From positions 1-64,000 of the forward strand of contig QZDW01000002.1 in assembly GCA_009917545.1 (NCBI GenBank): 64,000 bases of DNA. The letters run 5' to 3'. The translations under genes and the position numbers were made by a program. Shown piece by piece: positions 8,591-18,084 of the stretch. The notes beneath the pieces were generated by a model. It worked only from the letters and a program-made list of their open reading frames with translations, was not told the origin of the DNA and did no database searches. Each line of letters begins with the position of its first letter. Positions within the stretch are counted from its first letter, which is position 1. The stretch comes from a bacterium 1XD42-76 (GTDB taxonomy: Bacteria; Bacillota; Clostridia; Lachnospirales; Lachnospiraceae).

Positions 8591-8722
8591 TTTTTAATCA
8601 TTCCTTTCTCTTCGCGCAATTCACAAACAATCCGTAAAAGATCAGAGGGGGATGCCCCCTTGTTTGAGTGCACCCAAAACCCTCTTCCCTTTTCACGTCT
8701 GGCTCCGTATCTTGCGCATCTG

Positions 8723-9262
8723 CTATTCTATCATGTAAGCACCGACAATTTCCCCATAAAAGGCGATATGACAGTCCTTATTGGAGCCTGAAAACGAGCT
8801 GTCCACATCCTGCGGGTAATATTTCCTGCGGGACTCTGCCTCAATGGCTTCCAGATCCTGTTTCTGTTCGTAGATCACCCGGCACTCTAATGTGAGCGGA
8901 AGTTCTTTGATACCAGGAACCGAGATATGCTGCGACTCCTCCAGCGTCAGGGAAAGTTCCTTTACCTTATCCACATCGCGGCCTGATTTCGTCCCGCAAA
9001 AACCAAGAATCTGCTTGCAGGAATCATCCACTGGTACATTGACGGTAAATTCCGGATTTTTCTTTAACATCTCCCTTGTATATCGGTTCTCCCTCACGAA
9101 CGCGATAAAGACCGGCTTACCCCACTCAATGCCGAGCGTTCCCCAGCCAATCGTCATTGGGTTGACGAAACCGTCTGCTCCGGCCGTTAAAAGGGCGCCG
9201 CCGGAAGGCAGCCGTTTCATGATATCGCCCGCATAATCAAATACAGAAATCTCTCGCTTCAT
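8723..9262 (-). CDS. flavin reductase-like FMN-binding protein
   Basis: 179 aa protein of the split-barrel flavin reductase family. The N-terminal half with GGALLTAGADG, NPMTIGWGTLG, PVFIAFVRENRYT and FTVNVP is the FMN-binding core. Members reduce flavin with NAD(P)H or bind FMN as electron carriers; the physiological partner cannot be read from the sequence. It lies about 100 bp downstream of the iron alcohol dehydrogenase on the same strand, so both may belong to a redox or fermentation unit. The length is normal and the protein looks complete. Confidence 0.88.
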   Translation of the reverse strand: MKREISVFDYAGDIMKRLPSGGALLTAGADGFVNPMTIGWGTLGIEWGKPVFIAFVRENRYTREMLKKNPEFTVNVPVDDSCKQILGFCGTKSGRDVDKVKELSLTLEESQHISVPGIKELPLTLECRVIYEQKQDLEAIEAESRRKYYPQDVDSSFSGSNKDCHIAFYGEIVGAYMIE

Positions 9263-9359
9263 AATAGCCTGTCCGCCTCCTTAAAATATATTCCGCATAA
9301 AACCTATTGCGTGAATCTCCCCGGGCCTGCTTCATAAAGCATCTGCCCGCTGCATGGAT

Positions 9360-10517
9360 TTACAGCGCATCTTTAAAAATCTGTTCCACCTGTTCGCTGG
9401 TCAGATCCACATATGCTCCGTGTAAACGTGAAGCCGCCTTCTGCGCCATGATGCCGAAGTTCTCTTCCCCGATGCCAATCTCTTCCAGGTGGGATGGAAG
9501 CCCCATTGCCTTAAAATATTCTGCTGTCTTATCAATCGCCAGTCTGGCTGCCTCCCACTCGTCCATATCCGGGGAGACGTTCCACACATTGACACCGTAA
9601 GTCTTAAATTTTCCGACTGTGGCATCGCTAAGAACATGGCGCATCCAGTGCGGAGTCAGGATTGCAAGGCCGGCTCCGTGAGTAACATCATAATATGCCG
9701 ACAGCTCGTGCTCCATTGGATGCACAGACCATACGACCTCTTTCCCCAGCTTCAGAAATCCGTTGATCGCCCAGCTCCCGGCCCACATCAGATTGGCTCT
9801 GGCTGTGAAATCGTGCGGATCCTTTACGGCCTTTACACCAAATTCGATACACGTCTTTAAGAGGGCCTCCGCCATGCGGTCCTGCATGAAGCCCTCCTTC
9901 TGTGAAAAATAGTTTTCCAGTGTATGGGAAATAATATCTGCCGTACCGCATGCCGTGTGCCAGGCATTCACTGTCTCTGTATACGTCGGGTCGAGAATCG
10001 AGGCTTTGGGCAGCATGTGTTCACTCTTGACACCCAGCTTATCATTCGTTTCGAGATTGGAAATCACAGCAGTCGGATCCATCTCCGATCCGGTGGCGGC
10101 AAGTGTGAGTACAGTCACGACCGGCAGGGCCTTTTTAATCTTCCGGCCGTCAAGGACCAGCTCCCAGGCGTCTCCGTCATAGCAGGCCCCTGCCGCAATT
10201 ACTTTGGCACAGTCAATCGAAGAACCGCCGCCAATTGGGAGCACAACATCAATCCCATGTTCCTTACAGATCCGCACGCCTTTTCGCACGGTATCAATCC
10301 TCGGATTTGGGTCAACGCCGGGAAGCTCCAGATAAGACACTCCTTCTTCTTGAAGAAGCTGAATTACCCGTTCGTAGATCCCGTTTCGTTTGATGCTGCC
10401 GCCTCCGTACACCAGAAGCGCCTTTTTTCCATATTCAGCCGTCACCATGCCGAGGCGGTCAAGCTGTCCTTTTCCAAAATAGATCGCGGTCGGAACCTTG
10501 AAAATAAAATTATCCAT
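9360..10517 (-). CDS. iron-containing alcohol dehydrogenase (butanol dehydrogenase-like)
   Basis: 385 aa type III NAD(P)H-dependent alcohol dehydrogenase. The N-terminus FKVPTAIYFGKGQL, the nucleotide-binding PIGGGSSIDCAK and the metal-site region (HTLENYF, HPMEHELSAYYDVTHGAGLAIL) match the BdhA/YqdH group that reduces butyraldehyde or other aldehydes. The putative iron ligands are an Asp near 194 and three His in these motifs. Only 32 bp separate it from the upstream ABC permease gene, so read-through is possible though functionally unrelated. Substrate is inferred from the family only. Confidence 0.92.
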   Translation of the reverse strand: MDNFIFKVPTAIYFGKGQLDRLGMVTAEYGKKALLVYGGGSIKRNGIYERVIQLLQEEGVSYLELPGVDPNPRIDTVRKGVRICKEHGIDVVLPIGGGSSIDCAKVIAAGACYDGDAWELVLDGRKIKKALPVVTVLTLAATGSEMDPTAVISNLETNDKLGVKSEHMLPKASILDPTYTETVNAWHTACGTADIISHTLENYFSQKEGFMQDRMAEALLKTCIEFGVKAVKDPHDFTARANLMWAGSWAINGFLKLGKEVVWSVHPMEHELSAYYDVTHGAGLAILTPHWMRHVLSDATVGKFKTYGVNVWNVSPDMDEWEAARLAIDKTAEYFKAMGLPSHLEEIGIGEENFGIMAQKAASRLHGAYVDLTSEQVEQIFKDAL

Positions 10518-10549
10518 ACGAAATGTAACCCCTTTCTCTTATCATTCCC

Positions 10550-11887
10550 CTATTCATTTCTAATAGCTGCCAATGGGCTTAGCTTCATTGCGCGAAGCGC
10601 AGGAAACAGCCCGGCTATCATGCCGATAAAAACAGCAAATACCACAGCTGCTGCTGCCAGCATGGGCGGAATCCGCGAAATGTCCCCGTTTCCGCCTCCC
10701 ATTCCCAAAAGCCCGGCTCCCAGAAATTTATTTACCAGACGCGACACTCCATAGCTAAGGGCAATTCCCGCAGCGCCTCCCATAAAGCCGATGAAACCGG
10801 CTTCCATCAAAAACATACTGCGGATATCCCCGAGCGCGCAGCCAAGTACCTTCAGGACTCCGATTTCCTTTGTCCTCTCATAGATGGACATCATCATCGT
10901 ATTCGCAATGCCGATTGCGGCTACAAAAAGTGAGACGGCTCCGATGCCCCCTAACACTGCCTGAATCATATCCGTCTGCTGCTGGGCCTGTTCCAGCCAC
11001 TGCATACTGCTGTAAGTCTGATAGCCCATCTCCGTAATGGCATTCTGTACCTCCAACACATTCTCCATACTGTCTACATAGACATAGGCACTGTCATAGA
11101 CAAAATAGCTGTAGGGCTTTCCCTTCTTATTCGTGGGCTGTCCCGGTATCACATTCTTACGGTATACACGCCTTAACTGCTCCTTTAAAAGCTCTACATC
11201 TGTATACATACCATAGCTGTATTCGCTGTAAAGGGCATTTCCTTCCTCATCAAGCTTTTCCTTCACAATTCCGCAGGCCGGAAAGATATATTTTTTCTGT
11301 TTGGATTCTTCCGAGCCATAATTTTGGAAAATCACGAAAAACGGCCGGTTATAGAGATCCACATCCGGCATTTCCCCGGTCTCCCAGTAGCCCTTTCCCG
11401 TCTTGGAGTGGAAAAAGTCACGCGCTACCATATTGCCGATGATAAGCTCCATCGTGTTCGAATGGCTGTCAGGGAGCGTACCGCTTCCCAGCTCAATATC
11501 CTCAAATTCTGTCAACGCCTCCCGGCTCATACCGACCAGCCTCGTGGAACCGGAATAGGCGCCCTGCTGCAGACTGACATATGTGTTAAGAAACGGCGAA
11601 GCCGCCTTAACATGGGGAAGCGCAGCAAATTGTTCCACCGTCTCGTCCACGATAAAACTGTCCTCATCCTCCGATCCCATGCTGTAATTCCGGTTGACCT
11701 CGATACGCGTGAGACTGCCATAGGAGGCGTACTGTTCCACGGTCAGCTCCTTAAGTCCTATTCCTAAGGATACCATGACGACTATCGAAGCTGTGCCGAT
11801 AATGACGCCAAGGACGGTAAGGCTTGTACGGAGCTTTCGCCTCCGCAGGTTATTGACACTCATTACGAGCAGATCAAAGAATCTCAT
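10550..11887 (-). CDS. ABC transporter permease, MacB/FtsX type
   Basis: 445 aa. One N-terminal membrane helix (LTVLGVIIGTASIVVMVSLG, about 22-42), a large extracytoplasmic region of about 250 residues, then three C-terminal helices in the FtsX fold (ALGGIGAVSLF..., MMSIYERTKEIGVLKVLG, AGLFPALRAMKLSPLAAIR). Such permeases work with LolD-like ATPases in mechanotransmission or peptide and lipid export rather than uptake. It overlaps the 626-aa secreted-protein gene by 14 bp and completes a three-gene operon. No peptide substrate clue is present. Confidence 0.9.
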   Translation of the reverse strand: MRFFDLLVMSVNNLRRRKLRTSLTVLGVIIGTASIVVMVSLGIGLKELTVEQYASYGSLTRIEVNRNYSMGSEDEDSFIVDETVEQFAALPHVKAASPFLNTYVSLQQGAYSGSTRLVGMSREALTEFEDIELGSGTLPDSHSNTMELIIGNMVARDFFHSKTGKGYWETGEMPDVDLYNRPFFVIFQNYGSEESKQKKYIFPACGIVKEKLDEEGNALYSEYSYGMYTDVELLKEQLRRVYRKNVIPGQPTNKKGKPYSYFVYDSAYVYVDSMENVLEVQNAITEMGYQTYSSMQWLEQAQQQTDMIQAVLGGIGAVSLFVAAIGIANTMMMSIYERTKEIGVLKVLGCALGDIRSMFLMEAGFIGFMGGAAGIALSYGVSRLVNKFLGAGLLGMGGGNGDISRIPPMLAAAAVVFAVFIGMIAGLFPALRAMKLSPLAAIRNE

Positions 11888-13754
11888 CGTCCATTCCTGC
11901 TTTCTTCTTTCTGCGCTTTACGACAATGACGATGACTGTCAGCAAAGCAGCGGCTCCCGCCCCGGCAGGAAGCATATACTTTTCATATTTTTCCCGGAAG
12001 GAAGGCTCCGGCTCTACGAAATCAATATCTCCGCCCTCGAACACCGGCTCCATCTCCTGTGGCTCTGTGACAAAAAGCGAAACCTCCTTCTCCACAGGCG
12101 TTACGATACCGTTCTCGTCCTCATACGTAATGGTAAGCAGGATCTTGCCTTCATCCACTGTAGGGGCAATGCCTGCAATCATGGCATCCACATCGCCGCT
12201 CTTTCCCGGCTCGATATTGCCCACGTATGTCTCGGTTCTCTGGATGGAATCCGCCTCAAATATTGCAGTCACATTATACAGCATGACTTTACCCGTATTA
12301 TTGATGGGAAACATGATATTTGTCTCTCCGCCCACCTCGATGCTGTCCGGCATGACCTCAATGGTTCCTGTATTAAGCCGTGCTTCCTGCTTTAAGGCCA
12401 GAGCGATCTTCACGCTCTCTTTGGCATTTTTAAACTCCGGGCTGTCGTACTGCTCATTGATCGTAATGGTATATGATCGCTGCTCGGCGCTGGGGCTGGA
12501 GGTAAAACGCATGGTAAGAACCTCTGAGGCGCCAGGCGCCAGACTGTTGACAACCACAGAGTTCGAGCCGTTCGCCGTCGTAAAGACAGGGCTGTTTTCC
12601 ACGGTCTCCGGGTCAAAGGTAAAAAGGATATTGCTTGCGGCAATATTGCTGGAAGCGTTTTTCATCCTCACGCGAAGCGTAAAATCCTGGCCGGCCAGAA
12701 GCCTTGCAGGCTCCGTCTCAAAGCTGTCCACGATGATACGCGCCTTGGTTCTCTCATTTTCCCCCGCATCATCGGAGAGTTCGTCGTCATCCTCATCCTC
12801 GCCAATGATACGCACATAGAAAATATCCTCGATAGGGGCCGCAAAAGCGCCGTTTTCCTCCTCCCGGTATCGTATCTTATACGTAATCGGATAATATCCG
12901 GACTTTACCTTTTCCCGAATCGCCATACTGTAAAAGATCTCCACCGTCTGGTCGGGATTAATATTGGAGAGCCATCGGTCATAGTTACCGTCGTTAATCT
13001 CAAAGGGGAATTTCGTGATATCCTCCGAGAGTACCATCTCCACCCGCACGTCATAGGCCGTCTTATAGCCGATATTTCTCATATTGACGTTAAATTCCAT
13101 AACATCCGTATAGATCCCCTGCGGTGTGGACTGATTCTCTCCCAGAGCAAATGCCACAGGTTCCGTGCTGCCCTCGTCGGTCGAACTCGTACTGGAGGAC
13201 TCCTTTGTCTCCGCCCAGATCATCACCGTCTTCTGGAACTCACCCGAGAGGTCATCCTCCCCGCGTGAACGCTTCGATATGTAAATGAGGACAGGGTAAT
13301 AGCCCTGCTCCAGGTTCTTCTTTACATTGACCTTCAGATTGACCGTCCGCTGCGCCCCGGCATTGATATGTCCCACTTTATAATGCCGGTTTAAGCTGTC
13401 TGTGACCTCGAACGGGTACGTTGCCTTCATGGTCTTAATCAGGTCTCCGTCCTCATCCTCAATCTCGTCGTAATATTCCCGGTAATGGCTCTCCTGCGCA
13501 ATCCAGACCTCTGCTTCAAGCCAGTCAGTATCTGTCGTATTCTTCAGGGAAATGGAAATGGTAGACGTTTTGCCGATCGTCACCGAAGGCGTCTTGCCGA
13601 CCACGAGCCGTACGACATCATTCTCGTCATCCTTATGAAATACCGGGGGCACCTCCATGTCCTCTTCGTCCGCAAGCGCAAAAAACGGCATCGTACCCAT
13701 TGCCATGAGCACCGCCAGTAAGATTAAAAAAAACCGCTTCAGTTTTCTCATCAT
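11874..13754 (-). CDS. secreted, membrane-anchored multi-domain protein (COG1361-like) partnered with an ABC system
   Basis: 626 aa. Signal peptide about 1-28 (RFFLILLAVLMAMGTMPFFALA), several beta-rich modules of the CARDB/Ig-like kind that recur along the chain (NVNMRNIGYKTAYDVRVEM, LRVRMKNASSNIAASNI, FPINNTGKVMLYNVTA), then a single transmembrane helix (AAALLTVIVIVV, about 600-612) and a short basic tail. An Asp/Glu cluster (EDEDDDELSDDAGEN) lies in the middle. It sits between the ABC ATPase (4-bp overlap) and the permease (14-bp overlap), so it is almost certainly part of that system, in the place of a membrane-fusion or sensor subunit. Ligand unknown. Confidence 0.75.
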   Translation of the reverse strand: MMRKLKRFFLILLAVLMAMGTMPFFALADEEDMEVPPVFHKDDENDVVRLVVGKTPSVTIGKTSTISISLKNTTDTDWLEAEVWIAQESHYREYYDEIEDEDGDLIKTMKATYPFEVTDSLNRHYKVGHINAGAQRTVNLKVNVKKNLEQGYYPVLIYISKRSRGEDDLSGEFQKTVMIWAETKESSSTSSTDEGSTEPVAFALGENQSTPQGIYTDVMEFNVNMRNIGYKTAYDVRVEMVLSEDITKFPFEINDGNYDRWLSNINPDQTVEIFYSMAIREKVKSGYYPITYKIRYREEENGAFAAPIEDIFYVRIIGEDEDDDELSDDAGENERTKARIIVDSFETEPARLLAGQDFTLRVRMKNASSNIAASNILFTFDPETVENSPVFTTANGSNSVVVNSLAPGASEVLTMRFTSSPSAEQRSYTITINEQYDSPEFKNAKESVKIALALKQEARLNTGTIEVMPDSIEVGGETNIMFPINNTGKVMLYNVTAIFEADSIQRTETYVGNIEPGKSGDVDAMIAGIAPTVDEGKILLTITYEDENGIVTPVEKEVSLFVTEPQEMEPVFEGGDIDFVEPEPSFREKYEKYMLPAGAGAAALLTVIVIVVKRRKKKAGMDDEIL

Positions 13755-14542
13755 TCCTTCTCTCCGCCTTCCTGTTTCGTTCTGTCATTCTTATCAGTCC
13801 CGTTCTCCAGGTTCTCCTCTTCCATCTCAACCTCACGGTGGTTTTCCTCTATACTCACGATCTTCCCGTCGATAATCTTAAATACACGGTCCGCATACGT
13901 CGCCAGATTGTTATCATGCGTTACCATCACCAGCGTCTGATTCTGTTCCCGCACGATCTGCTTCATCAGGCGCAGAACCTCCATCGTTGTCCGGGAATCC
14001 AGGTTTCCTGTCGGCTCGTCCGCAAAAATGATCTGTGGACTGACAGCCAGGGCTCTGGCAATTCCCACACGCTGCTGCTGGCCGCCCGACATCTGATTCG
14101 GCATATGTGTCATGAATTTTTCCAGTCCCACCAGCTTCAGATACTGCTTCGCCCGCTTATTGCGCACTGCACGCCCAATCCCCCGAAATGACAGGGGAAG
14201 CGCTACATTTTCGATAGCGTTTAAAGTGGCAATTAAATTATATGACTGGAAAATAAAACCTACTCTCTCACGGCGCAACTTCACAAGCTGTCTCTCATTC
14301 AGCTTCTCAATATGCTTACCGGCGATCACGACCTCTCCCTTACTCGGATGTTCAAGACCTGCCAGCATATTTAATAATGTCGATTTTCCGGAACCGGACG
14401 GCCCTGTAATCGCGCAGAATTCTCCCCGGTAAATCTCAAAATCCACGCCGGCCAGGGCATAGACCTTCGTATCGCCCATGCGGTACACCTTATAAAGATC
14501 CCTGACCTGTATTACGGCCTCACGTTTCTTCTCCTCTCCCAC
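13751..14542 (-). CDS. ABC transporter ATP-binding protein, MacB/LolD type
   Basis: 263 aa. Walker A GPSGSGKST, Q-loop FIFQSYN, signature MSGGQQQR, Walker B IIFADEP followed by TGNLDS, and H-loop VMVTHD are all intact. The family drives FtsX-like permeases. The C-terminal 30 residues are Glu/Asn-rich and variable. First gene of the ATPase, secreted protein, permease operon, with 4-bp overlap to the next gene. The 290 bp upstream hold the terminator of the araC-like gene and no other feature. Confidence 0.93.
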   Translation of the reverse strand: MGEEKKREAVIQVRDLYKVYRMGDTKVYALAGVDFEIYRGEFCAITGPSGSGKSTLLNMLAGLEHPSKGEVVIAGKHIEKLNERQLVKLRRERVGFIFQSYNLIATLNAIENVALPLSFRGIGRAVRNKRAKQYLKLVGLEKFMTHMPNQMSGGQQQRVGIARALAVSPQIIFADEPTGNLDSRTTMEVLRLMKQIVREQNQTLVMVTHDNNLATYADRVFKIIDGKIVSIEENHREVEMEEENLENGTDKNDRTKQEGGEKE

Positions 14543-14757
14543 TTTCCCAGTCCCCTCTTTTTGTTCTCCTTCTACTATAGCGCAAAGCCGCTTCCAATGC
14601 CATACAAATTTACTTAAAATTCCTTACGATTCCTCACATCTCTGCCGCACTTTTGCCAAACTCCCCGGCCTGATGCACCCTTAAATTTTAATTATACGCC
14701 CTTTCCCTTCATTTGTCATGTTCTAATTAAGAAAACCCACGACAATATAAAAGATAC

Positions 14758-14806
14758 GAAAAAATACGGAACATCATCAGACTCATACCATCTGATGATG
14801 TTCCGC
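14758..14806 (-). terminator. intrinsic terminator after the AraC/GyrI regulator
   Basis: Perfect arms CGGAACATCATCAGA (14768-14782) and TCTGATGATGTTCCG (14792-14806) with a nine-base loop. On the minus strand the stem is followed by TATTTTTTC. A strong terminator for the gene ending at 14833. Confidence 0.85.
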
Positions 14807-14832
14807 ATGTTCCTGTCCCAACCTTTGCATCA

Positions 14833-15684
14833 TTATGCTTTCTTTTTTACTACCGGAATCCAAACCTCATACTTTGCATTCTGGGGATCCGCGTTTAAAT
14901 ACACCTCAATATCCGGCGCGTTCCCATATTCATACCCGGACCCGGGCAGCCATTCCAAAACGATTCTTTGCTCTAATTCCTGAATCGACTGATTCGTCCC
15001 TTCTCCCGGAAAAATTGCCCAAACAGCTCCCGGCACTGTGTATTCCTCCAACCCGCCGCTTTCTTTTGATGTCGCAACGGCGATAAAATACTTCCACTGC
15101 TCCTCATCTGTACAGGCACTCACTCCCAAAAGCCCCTTCGGCTGCCCGTCCATCATGCCGGCCAGTTTTTCCAGCGTACCGTCTGCAGCGGCCTGTCCCC
15201 AGAGTTTGGGTACGACCATGAAATTTTTCTCCAGCTCCTTCTCTAACGGTGCAGACACGCCGACAACACGGAATGCCTCTCTGGTTTCAATACGGTAATT
15301 CATCTCTTCTGCTCCTTTTACTGTGATTCGAAACCTAATGGGCGGAAATGATTTCACCTGCACACCTTCATTCCGCACAGCCGACGGAGCCACTCCATGA
15401 ACAGACTGAAACGCCCGGTTAAATGCTGTGGGGGAGCTGTATCCGTATTTTCCGGCTATCTCTATGATTTTGGCGTCTCCGCTTTGCAAATCCACAGCGG
15501 CCAATGACATTTTTCTTCTGCGGATATACTCTGACAGGGGAATGCCCGCCATATAGGTAAACATCCGTTGAAAATGATATGCGGAACAGCAGGCGATTCT
15601 TCCAAGCTGTTCATAGTCAATGGAATCCGTAAATGTCCCTTCAAGATATCTCATTGCCTCATTTAATCGTTCTACCCATTCCAT
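14833..15684 (-). CDS. AraC-family regulator with GyrI-like effector domain
   Basis: About 283 aa. The N-terminal 100 residues hold two helix-turn-helix units of the AraC type (LGRIACCSAYHFQRMF, IIEIAGKYGYSSPTAFNRAFQ). The C-terminal half (about 125-283) is a GyrI-like small-molecule binding domain (ETREAFRVVGVS, PGAVWAIFPGEG, DIEVYLN...YEVWIPV). This resembles Rob/BmrR-type multidrug or toxin sensors. The start MEWVERLNEA is chosen because GGAG lies six bases upstream; an ATG eleven codons further up has no better site. It has its own terminator, and its target genes are not evident. Confidence 0.9.
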   Translation of the reverse strand: MEWVERLNEAMRYLEGTFTDSIDYEQLGRIACCSAYHFQRMFTYMAGIPLSEYIRRRKMSLAAVDLQSGDAKIIEIAGKYGYSSPTAFNRAFQSVHGVAPSAVRNEGVQVKSFPPIRFRITVKGAEEMNYRIETREAFRVVGVSAPLEKELEKNFMVVPKLWGQAAADGTLEKLAGMMDGQPKGLLGVSACTDEEQWKYFIAVATSKESGGLEEYTVPGAVWAIFPGEGTNQSIQELEQRIVLEWLPGSGYEYGNAPDIEVYLNADPQNAKYEVWIPVVKKKA

Positions 15685-15775
15685 GTCTTTCTCCACTCCT
15701 TGATCCAGTCTTATCATAACCGATCCGTTTCTTTCTTTCCTCTCTTTCTCTGTTCAAAAAATGAGAGGGCGGCGT

Positions 15776-15824
15776 CAGAAAAGAGAGAGGGGCTGCTGCA
15801 GACTGTAAGTCTTGCAGAAGCCCC
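15776..15824 (-). terminator. terminator of rnpB
   Basis: On the minus strand GGGGCTTCTGCAAGAC pairs with GTCTGCAGCAGCCCC (small mismatch), followed by TCTCTCTCTTTTCT. It lies just past the 3' end of the RNase P RNA. Confidence 0.75.
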
Positions 15825-15846
15825 TTAAACAATACAAATGAAGATT

Positions 15847-16196
15847 CTGAGCAGGACGGTAAGCCGGGTTATGTCGCGGATGGTCATCTATCTAGGCCGC
15901 CTGTCACCAGACGGCTCCAGCAGCCTACCCGGAAGCAGACGGGCCGCCTTATGCTCCCTGTTCGGCCTTGCTTCGAGTGGGGTTTACATGTGCCCTCCCT
16001 GTTACCAGTGAGGCGGTAGTCTCTTACACTGCCTTTCCACCCTTACACGGAATTCCATGCGGTTTATTTCTGTTGCACTGTCCCTGGAGTCACCTCCGCC
16101 AGACGTTATCTGGCACCCTGCCCTGTGAAGCCCGGACTTTCCTCTCCCGCTCCCTTTCGGAAATGCGGCAGCGACCATCTGTCTTACTCAGAAATC
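15847..16196 (-). ncRNA. rnpB: RNase P RNA (bacterial class A)
   Basis: Catalytic RNA that removes 5' leaders from tRNA precursors. On the minus strand the conserved GGAAAGTCCGGGCT element lies near 16130-16143 and the 3' conserved segment with AACCCGGCTTACCGTC near 15854-15870. The first bases (CTGAGTAAGACAG) can pair with the 3' end (CTGCTCAGA), closing helix P1. Length of about 350 nt is normal. An extended -10 promoter and a terminator flank it. Protein-coding frames across this span are spurious. Exact ends are good to a few bases. Confidence 0.93.
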
Positions 16197-16206
16197 AATC
16201 GTATCA

Positions 16207-16215
16207 ATTATATCA
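16207..16215 (-). promoter_or_regulatory. extended -10 promoter of rnpB
   Basis: Minus-strand TGATATAAT: a perfect TATAAT with TG one base before it. No good -35 box is seen at 17 bases, typical for extended -10 promoters. The predicted start falls at about 16195-16200, matching the RNA 5' end. The remaining bases to 16357 show nothing else. Confidence 0.65.
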
Positions 16216-16357
16216 TATCCGGCCGATATGATGCCTCCGGCGGATTTATACGCGCGGCTTTCTGCGGTGAACGCAGAAACCGTATGCGATGGTATGACGA
16301 CATTATACCATGTCCCCCTCCAACTGTCCAGCTGTGATTGGTTGTCTGTTGCCTTCT

Positions 16358-18013
16358 TTACACCTTCAGGCAGCTCCCGCCGATAAATTCACGGATGATG
16401 GAATTCTGCGGGATGTATGCGCTGTCAACCGGAAGGAAATAGTCGAGGAATTTGAGGAGACGCTTCGCTTCTTCATACTCCTCGGTCCCCCTGGGAATAT
16501 TGAACAACAGCGGTTCCGCATACAGCTTCAGTACGGCCAGCTCGTATACCAGCGCAGAGTTGAACATCACATCTGCCTCTTCCTGGAATGGGAAAATATT
16601 TTTGTCCTCTCCCCTGCGCACTGAACCCCAGCGGCTGATTGTCTCCATCGCTGTGGTTCCCCTCGTCCTGGCATCACGGACAATGCGCCGGATCAGCCTC
16701 CCGTCTGTCGTGGGAATCCGGTTGTGCTCGTCAATATTAAGCTGCGTAAGCGCACTGATATAGATCTTAAACTTGCTCTCCTTGGGGAAAGAATACGTCA
16801 GCTCATCATTCAGGCAGTGAATTCCTTCGATCAGCAGAACATCTTTTTTCCCTATTTGCAGGAAGTCTCCTTTATATTCTCTCATCCCGGTTACAAAATT
16901 AAACCGTGGCATTTCAATCTTTTCACCCTTAAGCAGGCGGTCCATATCCTCGTTGAATTTCCCGATATCAATGCAGGCGATAGCCTCCATGTCCAGGTTG
17001 CCGTTTTCATCTCTCGGGTATTCCGAACGGTTCTTAAAATAATTGTCTACCGCGATCGGATGAGGCGTATAGCCCAGCGCGTAAAACTGCGCCGCAAGCC
17101 TGTGACTGAAAGTCGTCTTTCCGGAGGAAGAGGGGCCGGCAATCATTACCAGACGCCGTTCTCCCTGTTCCACAGCTGCCTCCGCCGCTTTACCAATATT
17201 TTTTTCCTGCAGGGCCTCATGCATGAGAATCAGCTCGCCGCCTCTTCCTTCGCTGATTAAGCGGTTTAATGTCCCCACATTCGGCACGTCAAGCGCGCTG
17301 CTCCAGCGGTAGGAGTCCCGCAGTACATGGAACAGCTTTTCATAAGGAACCATCGCCTCCACTTTCTTCGGATCTTTCATCCCCGGCAGCAGTAAAAGAA
17401 AGCCCTTATGGTATGGCTGCAGGCCGAAATATTTGATATAGCCGGTATCCGGAACCATATAACCATAAAAATAGTCCTCAAAACGGTCAATACGGTACAG
17501 ATTGACACGCGACGCACGCCGATATGTAAAAAGCTGTTCCTTATCATGCATGCCATAGTGTCCGAACAGCTCCACAGCTTCGTCTGTATTAATATTGCGC
17601 TTACTGATCGGATGCTTTTCCCTGACGATCTCCTCCATCCGCTCCTTTACCCTGGAAAGAAGCGCATCGTCCAGCTCCACATCGCCGGAAAATTCCCCGT
17701 AAAGGCCGTTCCCCAGGGCAAACTCTATGCGGATCTTTTTGATCTTTTCATGCTCTATGACATCATAAAATGCCTTCAGCATGACAAAAATCGCACTGCG
17801 CTCATACGTCTTATGTCCGGCGCTGCTTCTGGCCGTGAGAAAGGTAAGTTCGGTATCCTGATCTAACGTCTTATGAAGCTCTTTCAGCTTTCCGTTTGCA
17901 CGTACAAGCAGGATATCGTTTTCATACTGCGGCTGGAAATCCTGTGCGATCTCGTAAAATGACGTCCCCTCTGTATATGTCCTCTTTTCCCCGTTTACTG
18001 TTACAGACAACAT
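16358..18013 (-). CDS. nucleoside kinase with TGS domain (uridine kinase-like)
   Basis: About 551 aa. An N-terminal TGS domain (LSVTVNGEKRTY, about 1-60) and a threonyl-tRNA-synthetase-like second domain (to about 190) precede a phosphoribulokinase/uridine kinase domain with P-loop GPSSSGKTT at about 293-301, the substrate motif DNYFKNR and the base-contact region FNFVTG. Such proteins are typical of Clostridia and phosphorylate nucleosides or a related hydroxylated substrate. The start MLSVTVNG is preferred because GGGAGG lies eight bases upstream. Exact substrate cannot be told from sequence. Confidence 0.9.
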   Translation of the reverse strand: MLSVTVNGEKRTYTEGTSFYEIAQDFQPQYENDILLVRANGKLKELHKTLDQDTELTFLTARSSAGHKTYERSAIFVMLKAFYDVIEHEKIKKIRIEFALGNGLYGEFSGDVELDDALLSRVKERMEEIVREKHPISKRNINTDEAVELFGHYGMHDKEQLFTYRRASRVNLYRIDRFEDYFYGYMVPDTGYIKYFGLQPYHKGFLLLLPGMKDPKKVEAMVPYEKLFHVLRDSYRWSSALDVPNVGTLNRLISEGRGGELILMHEALQEKNIGKAAEAAVEQGERRLVMIAGPSSSGKTTFSHRLAAQFYALGYTPHPIAVDNYFKNRSEYPRDENGNLDMEAIACIDIGKFNEDMDRLLKGEKIEMPRFNFVTGMREYKGDFLQIGKKDVLLIEGIHCLNDELTYSFPKESKFKIYISALTQLNIDEHNRIPTTDGRLIRRIVRDARTRGTTAMETISRWGSVRRGEDKNIFPFQEEADVMFNSALVYELAVLKLYAEPLLFNIPRGTEEYEEAKRLLKFLDYFLPVDSAYIPQNSIIREFIGGSCLKV

Positions 18014-18084
18014 ACCCGTTCCTCCCATCTTCAAATTTTTATCCGTTCATTCCTGCATTCTCACAATCGTTACCTACTTCCAGA

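Noticed and set aside
15968-16624. Open frames over and beside rnpB
   Set aside because: They overlap the structured RNase P RNA or lie antisense to the nucleoside kinase.
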